The notes below the pieces were generated by a model that ran no database searches, was not told where the DNA came from, and worked only from the letters and a program-made list of their open reading frames with translations. Position numbers and translations under genes: made by a program. A DNA stretch of 64,000 nt from Streptomyces lincolnensis (lineage in GTDB: Bacteria > Actinomycetota > Actinomycetes > Streptomycetales > Streptomycetaceae). Below are positions 26,191-34,496 of the stretch, piece by piece. Position 1 is the first letter of the stretch; every line of letters begins with the position of its first letter. Location of the stretch: the NCBI RefSeq assembly GCF_021173675.1, contig NZ_JAIHON010000002.1, forward strand, positions 682,001 through 746,000, given 5' to 3'.

Positions 26191-27087
26191 CTACCTCACC
26201 GGCGTGAAGTCCCGGGCCCCGATGAACTCCGGCCGCCGCACAGGCGCCGCGAACGGCTCCACGGCCGCGTTCTCCACACTGTTGAACACGATGAACACGT
26301 TGCTGCGCGGGAAGGGCGTGATGTTGTCGCCCGAGCCGTGCATGCAGTTGCAGTCGAACCAGGTCGCCGAACCGGCCTTGCCCGTGAAGAGCTTGATGCC
26401 GTACTCGGAGGCCATGGCGGTCAGCGCCTCGTCGGAGGGCGTGCCCGCGTCCTGCATCTGGAGGGACTTCTTGTAGTTGTCCTTCGGCGTGGCCCCCGCA
26501 CACCCGAGGAACGTCCGGTGCGACCCCGGCATGATCATGAGACCGCCGTTGGTGTCGTAGTTCTCGGTGAGCGCGATCGAGACGGACACCGTGCGCATGT
26601 TGGGCAGGCCGTCCTCGGCGTGCCAGGTCTCGAAGTCGGAGTGCCAGTAGAAGCCGCTGGCCCCGAAGCCCGGCTTGACGTTGATCCGCGACTGGTGGAC
26701 GTACACGTCCGAGCCGAGGATCTGCCGCGCCCGTCCGACGACCCGCTCGTCGCGCACGAGGTTGGCGAAGACCTCGCTGATCTTGTGCACCTCGAAGACG
26801 GAGCGGATCTCCTGGGACTTCGGCTCGACGATGGAGCGCTCGTCGGCGCGGATCGCCGGGTCCGTGACGAGGCGGTCCAGCTCACGCTTGTACGTGGGGA
26901 CTTCGTCCGGCGTGATGAGCTGGTCGACGGCGAGGAAGCCGTCCCGCTCGAAGGCCTGGAGATCGGCGCCGGGGATCGGCCCGGCGGCGCCGGGCGCGGA
27001 CCAGACGACCGGGTCCTTGCGCGGGGTGGACACCTCGGTGGCGCCGCGGCTGGGGTAGAGGTCGGGAAGCCTGGTGGCGGTGGTCAT
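26191..27087 (-). CDS. ectD: Ectoine hydroxylase
   Basis: 298 residues from ATG 27087, behind GAGGAGGTG. It is an Fe(II)/2-oxoglutarate dioxygenase of the PhyH/EctD family. Metal ligands are the His and Asp of FYWHSDFETWH and the His of CMHGSGDN; RVVGRARQILGSDVYVHQSRIN and MIMPGSH are EctD signatures. It converts ectoine to 5-hydroxyectoine. It is the last gene of ectABCD, 7 nt after ectC. Confidence 0.96.
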   Translation of the reverse strand: MTTATRLPDLYPSRGATEVSTPRKDPVVWSAPGAAGPIPGADLQAFERDGFLAVDQLITPDEVPTYKRELDRLVTDPAIRADERSIVEPKSQEIRSVFEVHKISEVFANLVRDERVVGRARQILGSDVYVHQSRINVKPGFGASGFYWHSDFETWHAEDGLPNMRTVSVSIALTENYDTNGGLMIMPGSHRTFLGCAGATPKDNYKKSLQMQDAGTPSDEALTAMASEYGIKLFTGKAGSATWFDCNCMHGSGDNITPFPRSNVFIVFNSVENAAVEPFAAPVRRPEFIGARDFTPVR

Positions 27088-27094
27088 GGTGATC

Positions 27095-27499
27095 TCACAC
27101 CTCCTCGGGTTCGGTGAGCAGCGGGTAGACGCCGTTCGCGTCATGGTCCTCCCGGCCGGTCACGGGCGGGTTGAACACACAGATGCAGCGGAAGTCCTCC
27201 TTGATCCGCATCGTGTGCCGCTCGTGGCCGTCGAGCAGGTACATGGTCCCGGGCGTGATCGTGTACTTCTGCCCGGTCTCGTCGTCGGTGAGCTCGGCCT
27301 CGCCCTCGACGCACACGACGGCCTCGATGTGGTTCGCGTACCACATCGACGTCTCCGTACCGGCGTAGAGGATCGTCTCGTGGAGCGAGAAGCCGACCCG
27401 CTCCTTGGCGAGGACGATGCGTTTGCTCTCCCAGGTCCCGGACGCGGCCTTCACATGCCGGTCGGTGCCTTCGATGTCCTTGAACGAACGGACGATCAC
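27095..27499 (-). CDS. ectC: L-ectoine synthase
   Basis: 134 residues from GTG 27499, with AGGAGG 12 nt upstream. It is a small cupin protein: [19 protein letters not shown] and the later [16 protein letters not shown] are the EctC metal- and substrate-binding strands. It cyclises N-gamma-acetyl-diaminobutyrate to ectoine. It lies 74 nt after ectB; that spacer carries three GGTGCTG-type repeats. Confidence 0.96.
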   Translation of the reverse strand: MIVRSFKDIEGTDRHVKAASGTWESKRIVLAKERVGFSLHETILYAGTETSMWYANHIEAVVCVEGEAELTDDETGQKYTITPGTMYLLDGHERHTMRIKEDFRCICVFNPPVTGREDHDANGVYPLLTEPEEV

Positions 27500-27558
27500 G
27501 GTGCTGCGATGCCTCCTAGATAAAGGTGCTGCGAAAGATTCTGTGAGAGGTGCTGTCG
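27500..27558 (-). repeat. Three direct repeats in the ectB-ectC spacer
   Basis: On the plus strand GGTGCTGCGA begins at 27500 and again at 27525, and GGTGCTGTCG at 27549, giving 25 and 24 nt spacing. They occupy most of the gap between ectB and ectC, upstream of and flanking the ectC ribosome binding site. The role is unknown. Confidence 0.5.
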
Positions 27559-27573
27559 GTGTTCAGGTGGCGT

Positions 27574-28845
27574 TCAGGCGGTCTCCCGGACGGCACGGGC
27601 CAGCACGCTGAGCCCGGCGTCCAGTTCCTCGGGCGTGATGGTGAGCGCCGGCAGCAGCTTCACGACCTCGCTCTCCGGCCCCGACGTCTCGATGAGCAGC
27701 CCGAGTTCGAAGGCACGCTTGGCGATCCGGCCGGCCCGCTCCTTGTCGTGGAACTCCATGCCCCACACGAGCCCGCGGCCGCGGTACTCCTTCACGTCGT
27801 CGGCGTTCTCCTCGGTGATGGAGATGAACGCCTGCTCGACCTGCTCGCCGCGCTTGCGGGTCTGCTTCTCCATCGCGGAGCCGTCCGCCCAGTACGCCTC
27901 CAGCGTGGCGGTGGCCGTGACGAAGGCGGGGTTGTTGCCGCGGAAGGTGCCGTTGTGCTCGCCCGGCTCCCAGATGTCCAGCTCGGGCTTGAACAGGCAC
28001 AGCGACATGGGCAGGCCGTAGCCGCTGATGGACTTGGACACGGTGACGATGTCGGGCGTGATCCCGGCCTCCTCGAACGAGAAGAAGGCCCCGGTCCGCC
28101 CGCACCCCATCTGGATGTCGTCGACGATGAGCAGCATGTCCTGGCGCTCGCACAGTTCGGCGAGTGCCCGCAGCCACTCGGGGCGGGCGACGTTGATGCC
28201 GCCCTCGCCCTGCACGGTCTCCACGATCACCGCGGCGGGCTTGTTGAGCCCCGACCCCTGGTCTTCGAGCAGCCGCTCGAACCACAGGAAGTCCTCGACG
28301 GTGCCGTCGAAGTAGTTGTCGAACGGCATGGGCGTGCCGTGCACGAGCGGGATGCCCGCGCCGGCCCGCTTGAAGGCGTTGCCGGTGACGGCGAGCGAGC
28401 CCAGCGACATGCCGTGGAAGGCGTTGGTGAACGACACGATCGCCTCGCGTCCCTTCACCTTCCGCGCCAGTTTCAGCGCGGACTCCACGGCGTTGGTGCC
28501 CGTGGGGCCGGGGAACATGACCTTGTAGGGCAGGTCGCGCGGGCGCAGCACCAGGTCCTGGAAGGTCTGGAGGAAGGACCGCTTGGCGGTGGTCGACATG
28601 TCGAGCCCGTGCGTGACGCCGTCACGCTCCAGGTAGTCGATCAACGCGCGTTTCAGGACGGGGTTGTTGTGCCCGTAGTTCAGTGAGCCGGCGCCCGCGA
28701 AGAAGTCCAGGTACTCGTGGCCGTCCTCGTCGTACATGCGGCTGCCCTGCGCGCGGTCGAAGACGGTGGGCCAGCCGCGGCAGTAGCTGCGCACCTCGGA
28801 CTCGAGGGTCTCGAAGACGCTGAGGTCGGGCTGGGTGATGGTCAC
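27574..28845 (-). CDS. ectB: Diaminobutyrate--2-oxoglutarate transaminase
   Basis: 423 residues from GTG 28845, with GAGGAGCG about 8 nt upstream. It is a class III aminotransferase: GAGSLNYGHNNP, PTGTNAVESALKLARKVKG, VIVETVQGEGGINVA, LIVDDIQMGCGRTG and the Schiff-base Lys in VSKSISGYGLPMS. It makes 2,4-diaminobutyrate from aspartate semialdehyde, the first ectoine step. It is 28 nt after ectA. Confidence 0.97.
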   Translation of the reverse strand: MTITQPDLSVFETLESEVRSYCRGWPTVFDRAQGSRMYDEDGHEYLDFFAGAGSLNYGHNNPVLKRALIDYLERDGVTHGLDMSTTAKRSFLQTFQDLVLRPRDLPYKVMFPGPTGTNAVESALKLARKVKGREAIVSFTNAFHGMSLGSLAVTGNAFKRAGAGIPLVHGTPMPFDNYFDGTVEDFLWFERLLEDQGSGLNKPAAVIVETVQGEGGINVARPEWLRALAELCERQDMLLIVDDIQMGCGRTGAFFSFEEAGITPDIVTVSKSISGYGLPMSLCLFKPELDIWEPGEHNGTFRGNNPAFVTATATLEAYWADGSAMEKQTRKRGEQVEQAFISITEENADDVKEYRGRGLVWGMEFHDKERAGRIAKRAFELGLLIETSGPESEVVKLLPALTITPEELDAGLSVLARAVRETA

Positions 28846-28873
28846 GACGAATCGCTCCTCGTTGCGTGGGGGG

Positions 28874-29392
28874 TCAGGCAGAGGGAGTCGGGGACAGGGG
28901 GCCGATGCGGTACAGGACCTCGGGGTCGTGCGGCCCGTCGGGGAACACGGCCGTCTCGAACAGCACCTCGCGCTCCAGCCGGGCGCCGTGACGCTCGGCG
29001 AACGACGTGAACAGGCGCTCGGAGGCGATGTTGCCCGGCGTGATGGTGGTCTCGACGGCGTTGGTTCCGTGCTCCCGGGCGGTCCGTGCGACCAACCCGT
29101 CCAGCAGGGCGGCGGCGAGTCCGCGGCCGCGGTGGGTCTCGTCCACCGCGACCTGCCAGACGAGCAGGGTGGCCGGGCTCTCCGGCCGGAGGTATCCGGT
29201 GACGAAGCCGACCGGCTCGCCGTGCTCGTCGCGCGCCACGGCGGACGTGGCGGCGAAGTCGCGGCACCACAGCAGATAGCTGTAGGACGAGTTCAGGTCC
29301 AGGACCTTCGAGTCCCTCGCCATCCGCCACAGCGCGGCTCCGTCGGCCACCGATGGGCGGTCGATTTGCAGGTCTGCTTGTGCGGCAGTCAT
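28874..29392 (-). CDS. ectA: Diaminobutyrate acetyltransferase
   Basis: 172 residues from ATG 29392. The GNAT fold is seen in LLVWQVAVDETHRGRGLAAALL; DLNSSYSYLLWCRDF and NAVETTITPGNIASERLF are EctA marks. It acetylates diaminobutyrate at the gamma-amino group. There is no ribosome binding site before the ATG; TAAATT lies 8 nt upstream, so the mRNA may be leaderless. An 8-bp inverted repeat (29398-29421) abuts the start. Confidence 0.95.
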   Translation of the reverse strand: MTAAQADLQIDRPSVADGAALWRMARDSKVLDLNSSYSYLLWCRDFAATSAVARDEHGEPVGFVTGYLRPESPATLLVWQVAVDETHRGRGLAAALLDGLVARTAREHGTNAVETTITPGNIASERLFTSFAERHGARLEREVLFETAVFPDGPHDPEVLYRIGPLSPTPSA

Positions 29393-29735
29393 GCGGATTG
29401 AATTTACCGAGGGAAATTCAAAATTGCATCGCCGGGTGGGGTTACGTCGGAGCGCCCTTTGTGTTATCGCGCGAGCGCGTGCGTCCGCACGAAAGAGGAC
29501 CTGTATCTACCGATTTGACCGCCACATACCACTCAAATCGCCCGTGATGTGTAACGCGTCACAGGCATGTAACCCCCACGAGATCTACCCGACTTACGTC
29601 GCCTCGCGTCCGCAGAATCTTTGCGTTTAACTCGATGAAAACCGGGCAGAAGAATACGGGAAGCTGCGCTCGAATGAATTCCTGAATTACGTCGGAATTT
29701 ATACCGGAATTAGGCTCCTGGTAAGCGCAATGCCT
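29393..29735 (-). promoter_or_regulatory. AT-rich ectABCD upstream region (343 bp, no gene)
   Basis: The stretch between the aminotransferase stop and ectA is visibly richer in A/T than its surroundings. It contains the inverted repeat TTGAATTT-8-AAATTCAA (29398-29421) next to the ectA start, a pair of ATGT(GT)AAC-type direct repeats (about 29547-29572), and scattered GAATT motifs (29670-29712). The operon promoter should be here. Open frames across it lack codon bias and I did not call them. Confidence 0.6.
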
Positions 29736-30890
29736 CTACCGCCAGGCGTCCTCCGCCGCGCGCAGCGCACCCGCCACGTCCACCGTCAGCCCCTTGGCGG
29801 TCAACGCGGCGCCGAGGGTCGAGAGGCAGGCGCGGACGGCGTCCGGGGTGGCGTCCGGGCCGTAGTGGTTGACGCGGATCATCTCCTTGGCGAGGGCGCC
29901 GCCGCCCGCGGCGAGGGGGAGGGCCGGGTCCGACTCCAGGGCGCGGGCCACCAGCTCGGAGGCGTCGACGCCCGAGGGGGTGCGCAAGGTCGTGGCGACC
30001 GGCGCCGCGTCCGCCGCGTCGTACACATACGGCTCCAGGCCCCCGCCACCCCCGCCGACGCCTCCGCCCAGCGCCACCGCACCCGCCCGAGTCGCCACCG
30101 CCGCCGACGCGTGCCGGGCCATCACGCTCTCCAGACCCACCGCCTCGATCCGCTCCACGCACGCCTCCAGCGCGAGCATCTCCAACTGCGCGGGAGCGTG
30201 CAGCAGCGCCTTGCGCCCGCCGTCGACCCACCGCTCCTTCCAGTCGAGCAGGGAGAGGTAGGACCGGCGCGGCGCCCGCGGGTTGGCCGCCATCCGCGCC
30301 CACGCCCGCTCGCTCACCGACACCGCCGAGACCCCGGCGGGCCCGCCCATCGCCTTCTGTGCCCCGATCACGCACAGGTCCACGCCCCACGCGTCCGGCA
30401 GCACCGGCTCGGCCCCCACGGAGGCGACGGCGTCCAGGTAGAAGAGGGCGCCGTGCTCCCGTGCGACTTCGCCGATCTCCGCGACCGGGTTGGTGTTGCC
30501 CGTCGCGGCCTCCGCGTGCACCAGCGACACGAAGTCGATCTCCGGGTGCTCGGCGAAGGCGTCCCGGATCTGCGTGGCCGTGACCGCCGTGTGGAAGGGC
30601 ACCGCCAGGTCGATCACCGTGGCGCCGCAGTCCCGCAGCCAGTCCCCGAAGGTCTGCCCGTAGGGGCCGGTGATGACGTTCAGCGCGGTCGTACCGGGGC
30701 CGGCGGTCCCCCGGATCGCCCCCTCCAGCGGCAGCAGCGCCTCGCCCTGCATGATCACGACGTCCTGCTCGGTGCGCAGCAGCCGCGCCACCCGGTCCTC
30801 GATCGACGCGAAGCGCGCCGCGGTCAACGGGGCCAGATCCAGAAACGGGTGCGTCACGGCGGTGCTCACTTCACTCACAGGGCCACTCAC
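29736..30890 (-). CDS. Class V aminotransferase (alanine-glyoxylate/serine-pyruvate type)
   Basis: 384 residues; the start is uncertain because several GTGAGTG repeats (30872-30922 on the plus strand as CACTCAC) offer GTG codons and no good ribosome binding site is seen. The fold type I PLP enzyme has ALNVITGPYGQTFGDW, HAEAATGNTNP, the Asp in LFYLDAVASVG and the Schiff-base Lys in VIGAQKAMGGPAG. Glycine-rich stretches occur near residue 285. It is divergent from an amino acid ABC transporter. Confidence 0.82.
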   Translation of the reverse strand: MSGPVSEVSTAVTHPFLDLAPLTAARFASIEDRVARLLRTEQDVVIMQGEALLPLEGAIRGTAGPGTTALNVITGPYGQTFGDWLRDCGATVIDLAVPFHTAVTATQIRDAFAEHPEIDFVSLVHAEAATGNTNPVAEIGEVAREHGALFYLDAVASVGAEPVLPDAWGVDLCVIGAQKAMGGPAGVSAVSVSERAWARMAANPRAPRRSYLSLLDWKERWVDGGRKALLHAPAQLEMLALEACVERIEAVGLESVMARHASAAVATRAGAVALGGGVGGGGGGLEPYVYDAADAAPVATTLRTPSGVDASELVARALESDPALPLAAGGGALAKEMIRVNHYGPDATPDAVRACLSTLGAALTAKGLTVDVAGALRAAEDAWR

Positions 30891-31012
30891 GGACCACTCA
30901 CGGGGTAACGAGTCTCACTCACGGGGTAGAGGAGACGAGGGTAACCGGCACCCCACCCGCCCCAGGGACCGGTGACTTCCTAGGCCATACGGCACCAGAA
31001 CCATCGGATTGA

Positions 31013-31041
31013 TTTGAGAGCCTCAAACTTCTCCTTATAAT
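31013..31041 (+). promoter_or_regulatory. Promoter with overlapping palindrome upstream of ABC transporter
   Basis: TTGAGA (31014-31019) and a consensus TATAAT (31036-31041), with a 16-nt spacer, lie 35 nt before the substrate-binding protein start. The palindrome TTTGAG-AGC-CTCAAA (31013-31027) covers the -35 element and is a good candidate operator for a repressor. Confidence 0.65.
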
Positions 31042-31075
31042 CGGAAGCCACAGCTCACCCATAGGAAGGCCCGCC

Positions 31076-31933
31076 GTGAACACGCCCCTCGGTCGCCGGA
31101 CCCGCGTCCTGGCCGCCACCACCGCGACGGCCGGGCTGCTGCTCGTGGCTGTCTCCGGCTGCACCTCCAGCGACGACGGCGGCAGCGGCTCGAAGACCGC
31201 GGCAGGCGGTGTCGAACTGGTCAAGGCCGGGCAGCTGACGACCTGCACGCACCTGCCGTACCCGCCCTTCCAGTCGGAGATCGACGGCAAGGTGCAGGGC
31301 TTCGACGTCGCGCTGATCGACCTGGTCGCCAAGGACCTCGGCGTGAAGCAGGAGATCCTCGACACCCCCTTCGAGAACTTCAAGACCGGCGCCTTCCTGA
31401 ACTCCGGCGAGTGCGACCTGGCCGCGGCCGGCATGACGATCACCGACGAGCGCAAGAAGAACGTCGACTTCTCCGACCCGTACTTCGACGCCACCCAGGC
31501 CCTCCTGGTCGCCAAGGGCAGCGGGATCACCTCGCTCGCCGACGCCAAGGCCAAGAAGAGCAAGCTCGGCGCCCAGGCGCAGACCACCGGCGAGGACTAC
31601 GCCAAGGGCCAGGGCTTCGACCCGGTCTCCTTCGAGTCCTCCGACGCCGTCCTCAACGGCCTGCGCTCCGGCCAGGTCAAGGCCGTCATCATCGACTACC
31701 CGGTGGTCCAGGGCTGGCTGAAGACCAAGGCCAACGCCGACGCCTTCGAGGTCGCCGACAACATCAACACCGGTGAGCAGTACGGCTTCACGGTGAAGAA
31801 GGGCAACACCAAGCTGCTCGCCGCCATCGACAAGGCGCTCTCCGACGCCCGCGCCGACGGCACCTACAAGACGCTGTACGAGAAGTGGATCGGCCCGTAC
31901 GACGAGACCGCGGCCTCCCCGTCCGCCTCATGA
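31076..31933 (+). CDS. ABC transporter substrate-binding lipoprotein, polar amino acid family
   Basis: 285 residues from GTG 31076, behind AGGAAGG. The signal peptide ends in a lipobox, VAVSGC, so the protein is a lipoprotein. SBP_bac_3 features are LTTCTHLPYPPFQ, GFDVALIDLVAKDLG, CDLAAAGMTITDERKKNVDFSDPYF and GEDYAKGQG. It binds a polar amino acid or related solute. Its stop overlaps the permease start (ATGA). Confidence 0.9.
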   Translation: MNTPLGRRTRVLAATTATAGLLLVAVSGCTSSDDGGSGSKTAAGGVELVKAGQLTTCTHLPYPPFQSEIDGKVQGFDVALIDLVAKDLGVKQEILDTPFENFKTGAFLNSGECDLAAAGMTITDERKKNVDFSDPYFDATQALLVAKGSGITSLADAKAKKSKLGAQAQTTGEDYAKGQGFDPVSFESSDAVLNGLRSGQVKAVIIDYPVVQGWLKTKANADAFEVADNINTGEQYGFTVKKGNTKLLAAIDKALSDARADGTYKTLYEKWIGPYDETAASPSAS

Positions 31934-32787
31934 GTGATCCCGCCAAGGCCGAAAGCGATCCCGCCAAGACCGAACCCGCGCCCCGCAGAAAGGGACTGAC
32001 CCGGCGTCAGAAGCGCGGTCTGTCCCAGGGCATCCAGTACGCCCTCTTCGTCGCCGCCGTGATCGCCTTCGCGGTCTCGGCGGACTGGGGCCGGCTGAAG
32101 AACCAGTTCGCGCAGGCCGACATCGCCGAGCAGATGTTCCCGGACGTCATCACGCTGGCGCTGAAGAACACCGTGCTGTACACGCTCTCCGGCTTCGTCG
32201 TCGGACTCGTCCTCGGCATGGTCATCGCGCTGATGCGGCTGTCGTCGGTGGGCCCGTACCGCTGGTTCGCCGGGGTGTACATCGAGATCTTCCGCGGCCT
32301 GCCCGCCCTGCTGATCTTCATCTTCATCGGCGTCGCCGTCCCGCTCGCCTTCCCGGGCACCGAGATCGTCGGCGGCACCTACGGCAAGGTCGCCCTCGCG
32401 CTCGGCCTGGTCGCCGCCGCCTACATGGCGGAGACCATCCGCGCGGGCATCCAGGCGGTGCCCAAGGGGCAGATGGAGGCGGCCCGTTCGCTGGGCTTCT
32501 CGCCCGCGCGGGCCATGATCTCGATCATCATCCCGCAGGCGTTCCGCATCATCCTCCCGCCGCTCACCAACGAACTCGTCCTGCTCTTCAAGGACTCCTC
32601 GCTGGTGCTGTTCCTCGGCGTCACCCTGGAGGAGCGCGAACTGTCCAAGTACGGCCGCGACCTGGCCAGTACGACCGCCAACTCCACGCCGATCCTCGTC
32701 GCCGGCCTGTGCTACCTGCTGGTCACGATCCCGCTCGGCTTCGTCGTGCGCCGCATGGAGGCGAAGGCCCAGGAGGCCGTGAAATGA
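31930..32787 (+). CDS. ABC transporter permease, polar amino acid family
   Basis: 285 residues from ATG 31930 (4-nt overlap with the preceding gene). A charged N-terminus precedes about five to six membrane segments. The HisM-type EAA loop is [28 protein letters not shown] (split here: [16 protein letters not shown], then [11 protein letters not shown]). It forms the membrane channel, presumably as a homodimer since only one permease gene is present. Confidence 0.92.
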   Translation: MSDPAKAESDPAKTEPAPRRKGLTRRQKRGLSQGIQYALFVAAVIAFAVSADWGRLKNQFAQADIAEQMFPDVITLALKNTVLYTLSGFVVGLVLGMVIALMRLSSVGPYRWFAGVYIEIFRGLPALLIFIFIGVAVPLAFPGTEIVGGTYGKVALALGLVAAAYMAETIRAGIQAVPKGQMEAARSLGFSPARAMISIIIPQAFRIILPPLTNELVLLFKDSSLVLFLGVTLEERELSKYGRDLASTTANSTPILVAGLCYLLVTIPLGFVVRRMEAKAQEAVK

Positions 32788-33587
32788 GCCGCCCCGAGAT
32801 TCAAGTGAAGGGCCTGCACAAGTCGTTCGGCGACAACGAGGTCCTCAAGGGCATCGACCTGGAGATCGGCCAGGGCGAGGTCGTCTGCGTCATCGGCCCG
32901 TCCGGCTCCGGCAAGTCGACCCTGCTGCGGTGCGTCAACCTCCTCGAAGAGCCCACCAAGGGCCAGGTCTTCGTCGGTGGCACCGAACTCACCGACCCGG
33001 ACGTCGACATCGACGCCGTACGCCGTCGTATCGGCATGGTCTTCCAGCAGTTCAACCTCTTCCCGCACCTGACCGTCACCGAGAACCTCACCCTGCCCCA
33101 GCGCAGGGTCCTCGGGCGGGACAAGGCCGAGGCGGCGAAGGTCGCGGCCGAGAACCTGGAGCGGGTCGGGCTGGCCGAGAAGGCGGGCGCCTATCCGTCC
33201 TCGCTCTCCGGCGGCCAGCAGCAGCGCGTCGCGATCGCCCGCGCCCTGTCGATGGGCCCCGCGGTGATGCTCTTCGACGAGCCGACCTCCGCACTCGACC
33301 CCGAACTGGTCGGGGACGTGCTGGCCGTGATGCGCAGGCTCGCGAACGAGGGCATGACGATGATGGTCGTCACCCACGAGATGACCTTCGCGCGCGAGGT
33401 CGCCGACCGGGTCGTCTTCATGGACGGCGGAGTGGTCGTCGAGGACGGCACCCCCGCCGAGGTCATCGGCAACCCCCGCCACGAACGCACCCGCCACTTC
33501 CTCTCCCGCCTGCTCGACCCCGCGATGGCCGAGGTGGAGGAGGAGACGTCGGACCAGGTGGGCGGCGGCGACCCGAAGACCGACTGA
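32784..33587 (+). CDS. ABC transporter ATP-binding protein, polar amino acid family
   Basis: 267 residues from ATG 32784, overlapping the permease by 4 nt. It has Walker [11 protein letters not shown]-loop [12 protein letters not shown], signature LSGGQQQR, Walker B VMLFDEP and switch His VVTHEM, typical of GlnQ/HisP ATPases. A C-terminal acidic tail (EVEEETSDQ) is extra. It is the last gene of the three-gene transporter operon. Confidence 0.95.
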   Translation: MSRPEIQVKGLHKSFGDNEVLKGIDLEIGQGEVVCVIGPSGSGKSTLLRCVNLLEEPTKGQVFVGGTELTDPDVDIDAVRRRIGMVFQQFNLFPHLTVTENLTLPQRRVLGRDKAEAAKVAAENLERVGLAEKAGAYPSSLSGGQQQRVAIARALSMGPAVMLFDEPTSALDPELVGDVLAVMRRLANEGMTMMVVTHEMTFAREVADRVVFMDGGVVVEDGTPAEVIGNPRHERTRHFLSRLLDPAMAEVEEETSDQVGGGDPKTD

Positions 33588-33654
33588 GAAGGCTCCCCAA
33601 AAGGGCATACGCACCCCTGTCGCCCAGAGCGCGCCGACCGCCATCATTCGGTGC

Positions 33655-34446
33655 ATGACGACTCTCGACGACGTGAGCGGTTTCGGAGCCGGCACCACCC
33701 TGCCCCCGCTGCCGGAGGACTGGCAGCGGTGTCTGGCCGTGGCGGCGCACCCGGACGACATCGAGTACGGCACCGCGTCCGCCGTGGCCCGCTGGACGGC
33801 CCGGGGCAAGCAGGTCACGTACCTGCTGGCGACCCGCGGCGAGGCGGGCATCGACGCCCTGCACCCCGACGAGGCGGGCCCGCTGCGCGAGGCCGAGGAG
33901 CGGGCCGGGGCCCGTGAGGTCGGCGTGGAGACGGTCGAGTTCCTCGACCACCGCGACGGCGCCATCGAGTACGGCCCGGCCCTGCGCCGCGACATCGTGC
34001 GGGCCATCCGCCGGCACCGCCCCGAGATCGTGGTGACCGGCGCCTACGACGTCCGCATGGTCGCCGGGGTGATCAACCAGGCCGACCACCGCGTGGTGGG
34101 CCTGGCCACCCTCGACGCGGCCCGGGACGCCGGCAACCGCTGGATCTTCCCGGAACTCGCCGACGAGGGCCTCGAACCCTGGGGCGGGGTGCGCCGCGTG
34201 TGCGTCGCGGGCACCGACCGGCCCACCCACGGCGTCGACGTCACCGGCGAGCCCCTGGAACGCGGCATCGCCTCCCTGGCCGCCCACGCCGAGTACACCA
34301 AGGGCCTCGGCGCCCAGGGCTTCGACCCCGCCCCCTTCCTGACCTGGGCGGCCAGGCAGGGCGGCCCCGCCCTCGGCGTCGAGGCCGCGGTCCTCTTCGA
34401 CGTCCACCAGCTCGCCTTCGAAGGCCCCCCGCCCTGGGAGCAGTGA
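33655..34446 (+). CDS. PIG-L/LmbE-family deacetylase
   Basis: 263 residues. The zinc motif AHPDD (VAAHPDDIEYG) and the later His in NQADHRVVG define the PIG-L fold shared with MshB and GlcNAc-PI deacetylases. EAEERAGAREVGV is also typical. It removes acyl groups from an amino sugar or a similar amide; the substrate is unknown. It is 67 nt after the ABC transporter and may be read from it. Confidence 0.87.
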   Translation: MTTLDDVSGFGAGTTLPPLPEDWQRCLAVAAHPDDIEYGTASAVARWTARGKQVTYLLATRGEAGIDALHPDEAGPLREAEERAGAREVGVETVEFLDHRDGAIEYGPALRRDIVRAIRRHRPEIVVTGAYDVRMVAGVINQADHRVVGLATLDAARDAGNRWIFPELADEGLEPWGGVRRVCVAGTDRPTHGVDVTGEPLERGIASLAAHAEYTKGLGAQGFDPAPFLTWAARQGGPALGVEAAVLFDVHQLAFEGPPPWEQ

Positions 34447-34496
34447 CACCCCGGCCCCCTGCCCGGCGCCCCGGTCCGCTCACTAAGGTGCGGTGC

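Noticed and set aside
29391..29630. A 79-codon plus-strand open frame in the ect upstream region
   Set aside because: It has no ribosome binding site, AT-rich non-biased codons and no similarity I recognise; it overlaps the ectA promoter region.
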